Positions 31,915-41,562 are shown, counted from the first letter of the stretch. The stretch: DNA of 64,000 nucleotides from Azohydromonas lata NBRC 102462 (GCF_001571085.1 NZ_BCTC01000009.1:37863-101862); one strand, 5' to 3'. Notes: a model not told the origin generated them from the sequence alone. Numbers and translations are program-made.

Positions 31915-32295
31915 TCAGCCCTGGCCCTTGGGGCCGTGCAGCTCGGCAAAGGAGCGCAGCGTGCGCTCCAGCCGCGGCAGCAGCCAGGCCGCCACCTCGC
32001 CGGGCAGCCGCTCCTGCTGCATGTCGTGCAGCAGGGCCAGCAGCGGCTGCGAGGGTTGCGGCGCCGCCTGCAGCGCCTGGAAGAAGGCGACCACCGCCGC
32101 CACGTCGCAGCGCAGGCCGGCGTCCTCCAGGTAGCCGACGATGTCGAGCTCGAAGTCCTCCAGCCGCAGGCTCACGCCGCCCACGCCGCAGGCGCAGCCC
32201 GAGCCCAGCACCACGTGGTGGGCCGAGAGCCGGCTCCAGAGATCCAGCAGCGCGTCGGCCCGGTGCGCGAGGTCGTCGGCCACGGCGGTGCTCAC
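31915..32295 (-). CDS. Small Cys-containing protein between HyuB and CobW
   Basis: This 126-residue protein of no recognised family starts with GTG at 32295, overlapping the HyuB stop as GTGA, which indicates coupled translation. The visible features are an N-terminal helix (DDLAHRADALLDLWSRLSAH), a GSGCACGVGGVSLRLEDFELDI patch with two close cysteines that could bind metal, and C-terminal helices. Between a metallohydrolase pair and a metal chaperone, it could be an extra subunit or an adaptor for metal transfer. That role is inference from position only. Confidence 0.7.
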   Translation of the reverse strand: MSTAVADDLAHRADALLDLWSRLSAHHVVLGSGCACGVGGVSLRLEDFELDIVGYLEDAGLRCDVAAVVAFFQALQAAPQPSQPLLALLHDMQQERLPGEVAAWLLPRLERTLRSFAELHGPKGQG

Positions 32296-34112
32296 TGGCC
32301 GGCCCAGGCGAGGTCGTCGGCGGCGCCACCGGCGCCGGCAGGGCCTGCCTTGCGCAGCGCGAGCGTTGCGTCGGCATCCACCTTGCCCTTGGGATCGAGG
32401 ACCACCTTGTAGACCTCGCGCGCCACCTGTTCGCTCACGTAGCCTTCGCGCACGTCCTCGGCCACCTGGTCGAGCTCGCGATCCAGCGGGTTGCCGAAGC
32501 CGCCGCCGCCGCCCGAGAGCATCTTGTAGGCGTCGCCGCGCTCCAGGCGCACGTTGAAGATCTTGGCGTTGGGGTGGTCGGTCTTCCACTCGCCCTTGTG
32601 GCGCACGGCCAGGCCGTTGCCCATGGCGTCGCCGCCGCCTTCCAGGCCCCAGGGCTTGCAGTGCACACGATCGATGCGGGTGGTGACGGTGAAGGGCGAG
32701 AGCGCCTGCACCACCATCTCCGCGCCCAGGCCGCCGCGGTACTGGCCCGCGCCGCCGCTGTCCTTGCGGATCTCGTACTTTTCCACCAGCACCGGGTACT
32801 TGGCTTCGAGCTGCTCGGTGGGGCTGTTGTGGGTGTCGCCGTCGTTGATGCACACCGTCACCGACACGCCGTCCTCCTTGGACTTCGCACCCCAGCCGCC
32901 GCCAAGAGGCCCGATGCCCACGATGAACAGGCGCCCGTCTTCCGGCGAGATGCCGTGGATGTTGGGGAACACCAGGTCGGCGTGGTGGCCGGCGATGGAG
33001 CGGTCGGGGATGGCGGGCGCCAGCGCCTTGAAGATGGTGTCGATCACCGTCATCGGGAAGGTCATCCACACCCGCATCGGGTAGGGGCGCTCGGCGCTGA
33101 TGACGGTGCCCATGGGCATGACCACCTTCAGCGGCCGGAACGAGCCGTCGTTGACCGGGTAATCGGTCGGCGTGGTCAGGCACTTGTAGGCCACCTGCGC
33201 GCAGGCGATGCCGGTCGTGAAGCCCGAGTTGTAGAAGCCGCGAACCTGCTTGCTCACGTCGGAGAGGTCCACCGTCATTTCGTCGCCCTGGACGGTGACC
33301 TTCACGCGGATGGGGATGCGCTTGCCGATGTCCAGGCCGTCGTCGTCCATGAAGGACTCGGCCTCGTAGGTGCCGTCGGGAATGGACAGCGTGTTCTTGC
33401 GTGCCAGCGCCTCGGAGGCGTCCATGATCTGGCGGATCGAGCCATTGACGGCATCCGCGCCGTAGCGCTGCAGCAGCTCCACGTAGCGGCGCTCGCCAGT
33501 GGTGATGGCCGTGATCTGCGCGCGCAGGTCGCCCAGGGCGCGCTCGGCCAGGCGCACGTTCATCGCGATGATGTCGATGAGGTCCTGGTTGACCACGCCC
33601 TCGCGCTGGTACTTCATGATGGGGATTTGTATCCCCTCGCTGAAGATGTCGGTGGTCACGTTGCCCAGTGTGCCGCCCACGTCCAGCCAGTGCGCCATGC
33701 AGCAGGTGAAGCCCTCCAGCTTGCCTTCATGGAACACCGGCATGGTGAACGTGAAGTGGTTCAGGTGGCTGCCGGTGGTGTAGGCGTCGTTGGTGACCAG
33801 GATGTCGCCGGGCTTGATGTTGTCGTAGCCGAAGTGGCGGATCTTGGCCTTGACGGTCTCCGACATGCCGCGGATGAACATGGGCAGGCCCAGGCCGATG
33901 GAGACGGTGTCGCCCTCCTTGGTGAACAGGCCCACCGTGAAGTCCAGGGCCTCGTAGATGATGAGGTTGTAGGCCGTGCGGGTCAGGTTGGTCTTCATCT
34001 CCTCCGTCACGGCGTAGAGGCCGTTGCGGATGATCTCGACGGTGACCGGATCGACGGTCGCGGCGGCGGTGGTGGCCATGGTGTTGGTGCCCGTGGTGGT
34101 GGCGGTGCTCAT
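32292..34112 (-). CDS. hyuB: Hydantoinase B/oxoprolinase-type subunit
   Basis: The 606-residue protein opens with DPVTVEIIRNGLYAVTEEM and contains FTKEGDTVSIGLGLPMFIRGM and LVTNDAYTTGSHLNHFT, typical of the HyuB family that also includes the beta subunits of acetone and acetophenone carboxylases. With HyuA it forms an ATP-dependent hydrolase or carboxylase of cyclic amides or ketones. The start overlaps the HyuA stop as TGATG. An N-terminal Thr/Ala-rich tail of 18 residues precedes the domain. The substrate is not predictable from sequence alone. Confidence 0.92.
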   Translation of the reverse strand: MSTATTTGTNTMATTAAATVDPVTVEIIRNGLYAVTEEMKTNLTRTAYNLIIYEALDFTVGLFTKEGDTVSIGLGLPMFIRGMSETVKAKIRHFGYDNIKPGDILVTNDAYTTGSHLNHFTFTMPVFHEGKLEGFTCCMAHWLDVGGTLGNVTTDIFSEGIQIPIMKYQREGVVNQDLIDIIAMNVRLAERALGDLRAQITAITTGERRYVELLQRYGADAVNGSIRQIMDASEALARKNTLSIPDGTYEAESFMDDDGLDIGKRIPIRVKVTVQGDEMTVDLSDVSKQVRGFYNSGFTTGIACAQVAYKCLTTPTDYPVNDGSFRPLKVVMPMGTVISAERPYPMRVWMTFPMTVIDTIFKALAPAIPDRSIAGHHADLVFPNIHGISPEDGRLFIVGIGPLGGGWGAKSKEDGVSVTVCINDGDTHNSPTEQLEAKYPVLVEKYEIRKDSGGAGQYRGGLGAEMVVQALSPFTVTTRIDRVHCKPWGLEGGGDAMGNGLAVRHKGEWKTDHPNAKIFNVRLERGDAYKMLSGGGGGFGNPLDRELDQVAEDVREGYVSEQVAREVYKVVLDPKGKVDADATLALRKAGPAGAGGAADDLAWAGQ

Positions 34113-36187
34113 CAGCGGTCGCTCCCGATGGAGATTTGCAGGTTGCCGAGCTCATCGACGCGCAGCTCGTCGCCGGGCTGCACGACCGTGGTGGAGGCGT
34201 GCTCCTCGATCAGCGCCGGGCCGGCGATGACGTTGCCCGCGCGCAAGTGGTCGCGCACGTAGACGGGCGTGTCGGCCCAGCCGCCCAAGCGGAAGTACAC
34301 CGGCTTGACGGCACGGATGGCGCTCTTCTCCGGCGTGGCGCTGCCCGCCTCGACGCTGTGCTTGGGCGGCTTCTTCATGGTGCCCAGCACCGTGACGCGC
34401 AGGCTCACCAGGTCGGCCGGCTCCTTGGGCGCCGAGGTGCCGTAGCGCACCTTGTGCAGCTCGTCGAACTGCTGCTTGATGGCCGAGCGGTCCTTGGACT
34501 CGAAGAAGGCCATGGGCAGGTCCACCGTCACGGCGTGCTCCTGGCCGACGTAGCGCATGTCGGCCGCGCGCTCGATGACGACACCGTCAGGCTTGACGCC
34601 GGACTGCGCCAGCGCGGCACGCCCTTCGTCCTCCATCTTCTTGTAGGCCGCCTCGATCTCGTCGAACGAGACGTCGTTGAGCTTGCGGAAGACCGAGCGC
34701 ACGTAGTCGTAGCGCAGGTCCGAGAACAGCATGCCGTAGGCCGAGAAGTAGCCCGGCGCATAAGGAATGAGCACCTTGCGGATGCCGATCTCGCGCGCAA
34801 TGGCCGAGGCGTGCAGCGGGCCGGCGCCGCCGTACACCACCATGGTGAAGCTGCCGGCGTCCAGGCCGCGCTCGGTGGTCACGGCCTTCACGGCGTGCGA
34901 CATCTGCGTCACGGCGATGCGCAGGATGCCGTCGGCGGCCTCCGTCGGGTCCAGGCCCAGCGGCTTGGCGATGCGCTCGCGCATCTGCTTCTGGCAGCCG
35001 TCGAGGTCGAGCTTGAGCTCGCCGCCCAGGAAGTGCTCGGCGTCCAGGCGGCCCAGCAGCAGGTTGGCGTCGGTCACGGTGGGCTCGGTGCCGCCGCGGC
35101 CGTAGGCCACGGGGCCGGGGATGGAGCCTGCGCTTTGCGGACCCACGCGCAGCGCATTGCCGGTCTCGACGCGGGCGATGGAGCCGCCGCCGGTGCCGAC
35201 CTCGTGGATATCCATCATCGGGATCTGGATGGGCAGCGCGCGCTCGTAGCCGCCGATGAGCGCCGAGCCGGTGGTCAGCGGCCGCCCCTCGCTGATCACG
35301 CCGGCCTTGGCCGTCGTGCCGCCCATGTCGAAGGCGATGGCGTCGCCCATGCCCAGCTGCGCGCAGATGGCCTGCGCGCCGATCACGCCGGCCGCGGGGC
35401 CGGACTCCAGCATGCGCACGCAACCGACCTTGGCATGCTCCACCGGGAAGAGGCCGCCGGTGGACTGCACGATGTAGAAGTCGCCGTCGAACCCTTTGCT
35501 GCCCAGGTGGTTCTCCAACTGGCCCAGGTACTCGGACACGCGCGGGCCGACGTAGGCGTTGGCCACCGCGGTGGAGACGCGCTCGAACTCGCGGTACTCC
35601 TGCGACAGCTCGTGCGAGGCGCACACGAAGGCGCCGGGGATCTCCTCCTGGATGATCTGCTTCACCCGCTGCTCGTGAGCCGGGTTGCGGTAGGAGTGCA
35701 GCAGCAGCACGGCCACGGCCTCCACGCCCTCGCCCTTGAGCTCGCGGGCCAGCTCGCGCACGGCGGCTTCGTCCAGCGGCTTGTGGGTGCTGCCGTCGGC
35801 ACGCAGCCGCTCGGCCACCTCGAAGCGCAGCGAGCGCTTGACCAGCGGCGTGTGCTTGTTGAAGAACAGGTTGTAGGCGTCGGGGCGGTTGACGCGGCCG
35901 ATCTCGTAGATGTCGCGGAAGCCCTCGGTGATCAGCAGCGCGGTCCTGGCGCCGTTGCGCTCCAGCAGCGTGTTGATGGCGATGGTCGAGCCGTGCAGGA
36001 ACAGGTGGCCGTCGCGCCAGTCGATGTCGGCGCTGTCTATGGTGGCCTGGATGCCCTTGACGAGCTCGCCGTGCGTGGACAGGGCCTTGCCGAAGAGCAG
36101 CTTGCCGCTGGCCTCGTCGAAGGCCGCCATGTCGGTGAAGGTGCCGCCGATGTCGACGGCGATGCGCAGTTGGGGTTTGTTTGCCAT
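34112..36187 (-). CDS. hyuA: Hydantoinase A/oxoprolinase-type subunit
   Basis: The 691-residue protein begins MANKPQLRIAVDIGGTFTDM, the ATP-binding opening of the HyuA/acetone carboxylase family, followed by the hydantoinase A core (MGGTTAKAGVISEGRP, VYGGAGPLHASAIAREIG) and a C-terminal beta-domain. ASKHA-type ATPases of this family activate the substrate by phosphorylation. It is cotranscribed with hyuB (TGATG) and follows the FAH gene by 29 bases. It is shorter than 5-oxoprolinase (over 1,200 residues, A and B fused), fitting the split-subunit hydantoinase/carboxylase group. Confidence 0.92.
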   Translation of the reverse strand: MANKPQLRIAVDIGGTFTDMAAFDEASGKLLFGKALSTHGELVKGIQATIDSADIDWRDGHLFLHGSTIAINTLLERNGARTALLITEGFRDIYEIGRVNRPDAYNLFFNKHTPLVKRSLRFEVAERLRADGSTHKPLDEAAVRELARELKGEGVEAVAVLLLHSYRNPAHEQRVKQIIQEEIPGAFVCASHELSQEYREFERVSTAVANAYVGPRVSEYLGQLENHLGSKGFDGDFYIVQSTGGLFPVEHAKVGCVRMLESGPAAGVIGAQAICAQLGMGDAIAFDMGGTTAKAGVISEGRPLTTGSALIGGYERALPIQIPMMDIHEVGTGGGSIARVETGNALRVGPQSAGSIPGPVAYGRGGTEPTVTDANLLLGRLDAEHFLGGELKLDLDGCQKQMRERIAKPLGLDPTEAADGILRIAVTQMSHAVKAVTTERGLDAGSFTMVVYGGAGPLHASAIAREIGIRKVLIPYAPGYFSAYGMLFSDLRYDYVRSVFRKLNDVSFDEIEAAYKKMEDEGRAALAQSGVKPDGVVIERAADMRYVGQEHAVTVDLPMAFFESKDRSAIKQQFDELHKVRYGTSAPKEPADLVSLRVTVLGTMKKPPKHSVEAGSATPEKSAIRAVKPVYFRLGGWADTPVYVRDHLRAGNVIAGPALIEEHASTTVVQPGDELRVDELGNLQISIGSDR

Positions 36188-36216
36188 GGTGATGATCCGG
36201 GAGTGCGGACGCTGCG

Positions 36217-37068
36217 TCAGGCCGCCGTGCCGACGGGGTTGCGGAGGGTGCCCAGGCCGGTGATCTCGACCTCCACCACGTCGCCGTCCTTCATGTAGAG
36301 CGGCGGGGTGCGCTTGTCGCCCACGCCGCCGGGCGTGCCGGTGGCGATCACGTCGCCGGGGGACAGCGGCGTGAAGCGCGAGAGGTATTCGATGACCACG
36401 GGAATGGTGAAGATCAGGTCCGACAGCGAGGCCTGCTGCACCACTTCGCCGTTCAGGCGCGTCTGCAGCGTGAGCTGGTTGACGTCGGCAACTTCATCGG
36501 CCGTCACCATGTGCGGGCCGAAGGCGCCGGTGCCGGGGAAGTTCTTGCCCGGCGTCCATTGGTGCGTGTGGCGCTGCCAGTCACGCACGGAGCCGTCGTT
36601 GAAGCAGGCGTAGCCGGCGATGTGGCTGAAGGCGTCGGCCTGCGCGATGTGGCGGCCGCCCTTGCCGATGACGATGGCCAGCTCGCCCTCGTAGTCAAAG
36701 CGCTCGGAGAAGGGCGGGCGCAGCATCGTGTCGCCCGCGGCGATCAGGCTGTCTGCGAAGCGCACGAAGATGGCCGGGTAGTCGGCGTCAGGGCGCTTCA
36801 TCTCGGCCACGTGGGTCTTGTAGTTCAGGCCCACGCAAAAGATCTTGCCCGGCGCCGGGATCACCGGCAGCGCCTGTACGGCCTGCGTCGGCACCGGCGT
36901 GCCGCCGCTGCGCACCGCGGCCTCCAGCTCAGCGAGCGCGCCGGCGCGCAGCACCGAGGCCAGGTCGGGAAAGCGGCTCAGGAAGTCGGCTGCGGGAACG
37001 AGGTACTGGTCGCCCTGGACCACGCCGTAAGCGGCGCGACCTTGGTGGGTGAAGCTGGCGAGTTTCAA
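36217..37068 (-). CDS. Fumarylacetoacetate hydrolase-family enzyme
   Basis: The 283-residue protein has the FAH C-terminal domain: GKIFCVGLNYKTHVAEM, the metal-binding YEGELAIVIGKGGRHI and TGTPGGVGDKRTPP. These enzymes cleave or isomerise beta-diketone or oxo-acid intermediates, such as 2-hydroxyhepta-2,4-diene-1,7-dioate, or decarboxylate oxaloacetate. It is the first gene of the seven-gene operon and divergent from a LysR gene, so it probably handles a downstream intermediate of the HyuAB reaction. Confidence 0.9.
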   Translation of the reverse strand: MKLASFTHQGRAAYGVVQGDQYLVPAADFLSRFPDLASVLRAGALAELEAAVRSGGTPVPTQAVQALPVIPAPGKIFCVGLNYKTHVAEMKRPDADYPAIFVRFADSLIAAGDTMLRPPFSERFDYEGELAIVIGKGGRHIAQADAFSHIAGYACFNDGSVRDWQRHTHQWTPGKNFPGTGAFGPHMVTADEVADVNQLTLQTRLNGEVVQQASLSDLIFTIPVVIEYLSRFTPLSPGDVIATGTPGGVGDKRTPPLYMKDGDVVEVEITGLGTLRNPVGTAA

Positions 37069-37224
37069 AAGCGGCTCCTCTTGTGGATCGCTGGGTTTCG
37101 CGCCGGGGTGGGAGGGGCGCTGTCAGCGTATGGAGCGGACTGTAGAAACCGGCCTGATTTCCGCCTAGATAGAATTCACAGGATTCAGATTTGCCTTATC
37201 AGGCATGGATCATAGGGGTAAACC
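37069..37224. promoter_or_regulatory. Divergent promoter region, FAH operon / LysR
   Basis: These 156 bases separate the operon from its LysR gene. They contain AT-rich sequence at 37155-37200 and the palindrome TGCCT-TATC-AGGCA at 37192-37205. This is a reasonable place for LysR binding and both promoters, but I cannot assign -35/-10 boxes. Confidence 0.45.
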
Positions 37225-38223
37225 ATGAATCTCGCCAGTGTCCGGCTGTTCCTGGAGGTGGCCGAGGCCGGCAGCATCAGCAAGGTGGCTGCACGGCGGC
37301 AGACGGTGCAGTCGCACATCAGCCGCCAGGTCAGCGACTTCGAGGCCCAGTGCGGCAGCCCGCTGTTCCGGCGCACCGGCCGTGGCGTGACCTTGACCGA
37401 GTTCGGCGAGTACACGGCCAAGCGGCTGCGCCACTGGCTGCAGGACACCGAGCAGCTCATGGACGAGCTGCGGGCGGACGCCGGCAAAGTGGTCGGCGAA
37501 GTGCAGTTGGGCATCGTGCCCACGGCGGCCCACCCGCTCATGACGAGCCTGTTCCAGCGGCTGCAGGCCGAGCATCCCGGTATCCGGCTCAACATCCGCG
37601 AGGCGCAGGGCACGGAGCTGGACGCCATGCTCGACAGCGGCACCGTGGACCTGGCCATCCTGTTCCGCTTCCAGCGGCCGAGCGGGCGCGAGGAAAAGCT
37701 GCTGTGCGTGGCGCACACCTACGTGGTGTCGGCCCCGGGCGACGCGCTCACCAGCGAGCCCACGGTGGACTTTGCAAGGCTGGCGGGCTTGCGGCTCGTC
37801 CTGCCTCGCCGTCCCGGCCACTGGCGCCACGCCCTGGACGAGACGGCGCGCAGCCTGGGCTTCAAGTTGAACGCCGTGGTGGAGGCGGACTCCCTGACCG
37901 TGCAGAAGGAGCTCGTCATCCACACGCCCGGGCTGTACTCGGTGCTTGGGCCGTACTCGCTGAAGGCGGAGCTTGAGCGCGGCGAGCTGCAGGTGAGCCG
38001 GCTGGTCAAGCCGGACCTGGTTCGCCACGTCACCTTGGGATTTCCCAGGCAGGGCAAGCTGTCGCCCGCGTCGCGCATCGTGGCCGAGACCGTGCAGCAG
38101 CTGGTGGCGTCCTGGGGCAACCAGTTGATAGAGCCCTCGGCGGACTTCGCCGTGGATGAACGGCTGTCCACGCCGCCGCCGGCTGCCCGCTCGCGTCGCC
38201 CGCCCCGAAGTGGCGTGGCTTGA
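37225..38223 (+). CDS. LysR-family regulator of the catabolic operon
   Basis: The 332-residue protein has a LysR HTH (ASVRLFLEVAEAGSISKVA, about 1-60, with QSHISRQVSDFEAQCGSPL) and a substrate-binding domain (about 90-300). Divergent placement from the FAH-Hyu-porin operon makes it the likely inducer-responsive regulator. The C-terminal about 35 residues are Pro/Arg-rich and probably disordered. Start 37225 has only a moderate ribosome-binding site (AGGGG, 8 bases). Confidence 0.9.
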   Translation: MNLASVRLFLEVAEAGSISKVAARRQTVQSHISRQVSDFEAQCGSPLFRRTGRGVTLTEFGEYTAKRLRHWLQDTEQLMDELRADAGKVVGEVQLGIVPTAAHPLMTSLFQRLQAEHPGIRLNIREAQGTELDAMLDSGTVDLAILFRFQRPSGREEKLLCVAHTYVVSAPGDALTSEPTVDFARLAGLRLVLPRRPGHWRHALDETARSLGFKLNAVVEADSLTVQKELVIHTPGLYSVLGPYSLKAELERGELQVSRLVKPDLVRHVTLGFPRQGKLSPASRIVAETVQQLVASWGNQLIEPSADFAVDERLSTPPPAARSRRPPRSGVA

Positions 38224-38320
38224 TCCTGAAGCTCGTTGAAAGGTGGAGCGCCGTGTGTCCGGCCAGGGGCGTTCGGAATAGAGTGCGAAAAATGGACTTG
38301 TTTTCCGGAACGACCGAACG

Positions 38321-39253
38321 ATGCTGAAGCTCGATGGACTGGCCAGTTTCGTGGTGGTGGCCGAGGCGGGCTCCATCAGCGAGGCGGCGCGGCGGCTGGG
38401 GCTGTCGAAGTCAGTGGTCAGCGAAAGGCTGGCCGAAGTGGAGCGCACCCTGGGCGCCCCGCTGCTGCATCGCACCACCCGCAAGCTCAGCCTGACCGAG
38501 GACGGGGCGGCCTTCCTGGAGCGGGCCGCACGCATCGTGCGCGAAGTGGAAGAAGCCACGGCCGACATGGCGCAGCGGCGCGGCACCCTCTCCGGCCCCT
38601 TGCGGGTCTCGGCGCCGGTCACCTTTGGCCGCATGCATCTCGGCCCCGCGCTCTATCCCTTCCTGGCGCAGCACCCGGAGCTGGAGCTGACGCTGGAGCT
38701 CGATGACCGGCGCGTCGATGCCGCCGCCGACAGCTTCGATGCCGTGGTGCGCCACGGCGCGCTGCAGGACTCGCGGCTGGTGGCCTGGGAGCTGGCGCCG
38801 AGCCGGCGCCTGCTGGTGGCCGCCCCCGCCTACCTGGAGCGCCACGGCACGCCCGGCTCGCCGCAGGAGTTGCAGCGCCACCGCGGCATCTTCTACGTCA
38901 ACCGTGGCGCGGCGGACTGGCGCCTGGAAGGTTCGCAGGGCGTGCAGGTGGTGCGCGCCGGCGTGGGCCTGCGCGTCAACAACGGCGACGTCATGCGCGA
39001 CGCGGCCGTGGCCGGGATGGGCATCGCATTGCTGCCCACCTTCATTGCCGGCGACGCGATCCGCAGCGGCGCCCTGCGCGTGATCGACGTGGGCCTGCGG
39101 GCCGCGGCCGAGTCCATCTACGTGGCCCATCCGGAAGGGCGGCGCACCTCGGCCAAGCTGCGCGCCTTCGTGCAGTGCCTGCAGAAGACCTTCGGCACGC
39201 CGCCCTACTGGGAGGCGCTCATCCCGCCGTGCGGCGCGGGCGGCGAAGGGTGA
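38321..39253 (+). CDS. LysR-family regulator
   Basis: This 310-residue protein is of the CrgA/AaeR-like LysR group: HTH at about 1-60 (SISEAARRLGLSKSVVSERLAEVER) and a substrate-binding domain with SRRLLVAAPAYLERHG and INNGD-like VNNGDVMRDAAVAGMGI. It lies 97 bases after the previous LysR gene and converges with the TauE gene ten bases beyond. No divergent partner is present, so the target is unclear; it may regulate the TauE gene or genes elsewhere. Confidence 0.9.
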   Translation: MLKLDGLASFVVVAEAGSISEAARRLGLSKSVVSERLAEVERTLGAPLLHRTTRKLSLTEDGAAFLERAARIVREVEEATADMAQRRGTLSGPLRVSAPVTFGRMHLGPALYPFLAQHPELELTLELDDRRVDAAADSFDAVVRHGALQDSRLVAWELAPSRRLLVAAPAYLERHGTPGSPQELQRHRGIFYVNRGAADWRLEGSQGVQVVRAGVGLRVNNGDVMRDAAVAGMGIALLPTFIAGDAIRSGALRVIDVGLRAAAESIYVAHPEGRRTSAKLRAFVQCLQKTFGTPPYWEALIPPCGAGGEG

Positions 39254-39263
39254 GCGCGCCAGC

Positions 39264-40013
39264 TCAGCGCCGCCACAGTACCGGCAGCGCCGAGGCCAGC
39301 AGCGCGATGCCCGCCAGCGTCAGCAGCACCATCACGACGCGCCGGAACGCCGCTTCGCTCAGGCCCACGTAGACCCGCGCGCCCAGCAGCACGGGCACCA
39401 GCACGGCGGCCGCGACGAGCGCCAGCATCGGCAGCATGCGCAGCGTGACCATGCCTCCGCCCACGTAGCTGGCGAAGGTCACGGCCAGCATGCCGAGGTT
39501 GAAGTTCTGGATCACGGCGCGTTGGGCGTCCTTGTCGAAGCCGCGCAGCGTGCACCACAGCGTCGGAATCGCGCCCGTGAAGCCGCCCAGGGCACCCAGC
39601 AGCCCGCCGAGCGCACCGGCCGCGCCGTCGCCCAGCCGGCCGCCGGCCTCTATGCGCGGCAGCCGCGTGCCCACCAGCATCAAGGGGCACCAGGTGACCA
39701 GCAGCGTCCCCAGCAGCGCCTTGAACAGCGCAACGTCCAGCCGCGGCAGCAGCCACAGCCCCAACGGCAGGCCCAGCAGGCCGCCGATGACGAAAGGCGC
39801 CAGCCGCCGCCCGTCAAAGCCGCGGCGCACGGTCACCGCCGCGATCACCTGGCCGGTCAGCCCGCCGAACACGGCCAGCACCGCGGCCAGGCGCGGCTCC
39901 ACCGTCCAGGCCCAAATGGACATGGACACCATGCCGAAGGCAAAGCCCGACAGGCCCTGCACGAAGCCGGCGAGCACGGCGCCGAGGGCGATCACGAAAA
40001 CGGGGTACTCCAT
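39264..40013 (-). CDS. TauE/SafE-family membrane exporter
   Basis: The 249-residue integral membrane protein has seven to eight hydrophobic helices, with the family's repeated halves around GFVQGLSGFAFGMVSMS and GGLLGALGGFTGAIPTLW. Members export sulfite, sulfoacetate or other organic anions. Start 40013 (MEYPVFVIALGAVL) puts a membrane helix at the N-terminus; the frame is open upstream into the end of the next gene but without homology. Both flanking genes are regulators, so its substrate cannot be inferred. Confidence 0.88.
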   Translation of the reverse strand: MEYPVFVIALGAVLAGFVQGLSGFAFGMVSMSIWAWTVEPRLAAVLAVFGGLTGQVIAAVTVRRGFDGRRLAPFVIGGLLGLPLGLWLLPRLDVALFKALLGTLLVTWCPLMLVGTRLPRIEAGGRLGDGAAGALGGLLGALGGFTGAIPTLWCTLRGFDKDAQRAVIQNFNLGMLAVTFASYVGGGMVTLRMLPMLALVAAAVLVPVLLGARVYVGLSEAAFRRVVMVLLTLAGIALLASALPVLWRR

Positions 40014-40035
40014 GCCGGGAGTTTGAGGCCCAGGC

Positions 40036-41478
40036 TCAGCCCGCTGGCCCGCGCGCGCTGCCCAGGGCCTTGCGCAGGAAGTTGAACAGCCGGTCGTCCA
40101 ACGACTGTGCGGCGTTGAACCGCATGAATTCATGGGCCGACTGCGAGGGGCTGAACACGTTGCCGGGGGCCAGGATGATGCCCTGCGCCAGCGCGGCCTG
40201 TGACAGCGCGGCGGCGTCCGTGCCCGGCGGCAGCCTGCACCACAGGAAGAGGCCCGCCTTGGGCTGCAGCCAGGGCTCGATGCCCAGTTCCTGCAGCCGC
40301 GAGCCCACCTCCAGCATGGCGCGCGCGAGGCGCACGCGCAGCCCCTCCACGTGCTTGCGGTAGTGGCCGTCCCGGAGCACGTTGAGCACCAGGGCGGACG
40401 ACAGGTGGCCGCTGCCGAAGCTGGTGGCGATCTTCAGGTCCACCAGGCCCTCCACCCAGTCGCGCCGCACGGCGACGAATCCCACCCGCGCCGCGGCGGA
40501 CAGCGTCTTGGAGAAGCTGCCGACCTGCACCACGCGCTGCAGGCCGTCGAAGGCGGCCAGCCGCGGGGCGGGTTCGGTCTCCAGGTCGGCGAAGACCTCG
40601 TCCTCCACGATGGTCAGCCGGGCCTCGTCGGCGATCTTCAAGATTCGGTGCGCCGTCACCGGCGACAGCGTGGCGCCGGTGGGGTTGTGGATGGCCGCGT
40701 TGGTCAGGTACAGCCGCGGCGCATGCTCGGCCACGGCGCGGGCGAAGTGCTCCACGTCGGGGCCCGTGGGCGTGTGGGGGATGCCCACGATGCGGGCCCT
40801 GTGGGCGCGCAGGACCGCGAGGAAATTGAAGTAGCAGGGGTCGTCCACCAGCACCGTGTCGCCTGGATCGATCAGGAAGCGGCACACCAGGTCGATGGCC
40901 TGCGTGCCGGAGTCGGTGAGCAGCAACTGGTCGGCACTGGCCTCCACGCCGCGCTCGGCCAGCCGGCGCGCGAGCCACTGCCGCAGGGCCGGCAGGCCCT
41001 GCGGCGAGGCGTAGTCGGCCAGGGCGGCGTCGTCGGCGCGGGCCAGTTCCCGCAGGCCGCGGCGCAGCGCCTCCTGCGGCAGCCAGTGCGGCGGCAGCCA
41101 GCCGCAGCCCGGCGTGAGCATCCCGTCCTGGGCTTGCAGCGCCTGGCGCGACACCCAGAACGGATCGACCGCGCGGTCCAGCCGCGGGCCGATCTCGGCC
41201 ATGGACAGCGGCGCCAGCGCCCCGGCCACGAAGAAGCCCGACCCGGGGCGCGAGCGGATCACGCCCTCCGCGCACAGGCGCTCGTAGGCCTCGACCACGG
41301 TGGACGTGGACAGTTGCATGGACGCGGCCAGCGCACGTATGGAGGGCAGCTTCTCGCCCGGCGTCAGGCTGCGCGCGGCGATGCGCCCGCGTATGGCCTG
41401 CATCACGTCGGCGATGCGGGTGCCGGCGCGCGTGGCGGTGGCCGCGTCCGCCTCAATCTGTATGGGATGGTGTGGCAT
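40036..41478 (-). CDS. MocR-type GntR/aminotransferase regulator
   Basis: This 480-residue fusion has an N-terminal GntR helix-turn-helix (about 15-80, LTPGEKLPSIRALAASMQLS and STVVEAYERLCAEG) and a class I aminotransferase-like domain (about 100-470). The PLP lysine is visible in GSFSKTLSAAARVGF. MocR proteins sense PLP-amino acid adducts and often control the divergent gene. Here the divergent gene is a DMT transporter, so amino-acid or amine export is a plausible target. Start 41478 (MPHHPIQIEADAA) is the first ATG before the HTH. Confidence 0.92.
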   Translation of the reverse strand: MPHHPIQIEADAATATRAGTRIADVMQAIRGRIAARSLTPGEKLPSIRALAASMQLSTSTVVEAYERLCAEGVIRSRPGSGFFVAGALAPLSMAEIGPRLDRAVDPFWVSRQALQAQDGMLTPGCGWLPPHWLPQEALRRGLRELARADDAALADYASPQGLPALRQWLARRLAERGVEASADQLLLTDSGTQAIDLVCRFLIDPGDTVLVDDPCYFNFLAVLRAHRARIVGIPHTPTGPDVEHFARAVAEHAPRLYLTNAAIHNPTGATLSPVTAHRILKIADEARLTIVEDEVFADLETEPAPRLAAFDGLQRVVQVGSFSKTLSAAARVGFVAVRRDWVEGLVDLKIATSFGSGHLSSALVLNVLRDGHYRKHVEGLRVRLARAMLEVGSRLQELGIEPWLQPKAGLFLWCRLPPGTDAAALSQAALAQGIILAPGNVFSPSQSAHEFMRFNAAQSLDDRLFNFLRKALGSARGPAG

Positions 41479-41550
41479 AACAGTTTCTTCAAACCGTATG
41501 CCATTGTCCCTGGTGAGCGGGGCCCCTCGAAGCCATAAACGAGGCTGTTG

Positions 41551-41556
41551 AAGGAG
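41551..41556 (+). promoter_or_regulatory. Ribosome-binding site deciding the GTG start of the DMT gene
   Basis: AAGGAG lies six bases before GTG 41563, and no similar site precedes the upstream TTG. Confidence 0.75.
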
Positions 41557-41562
41557 CTTCGA

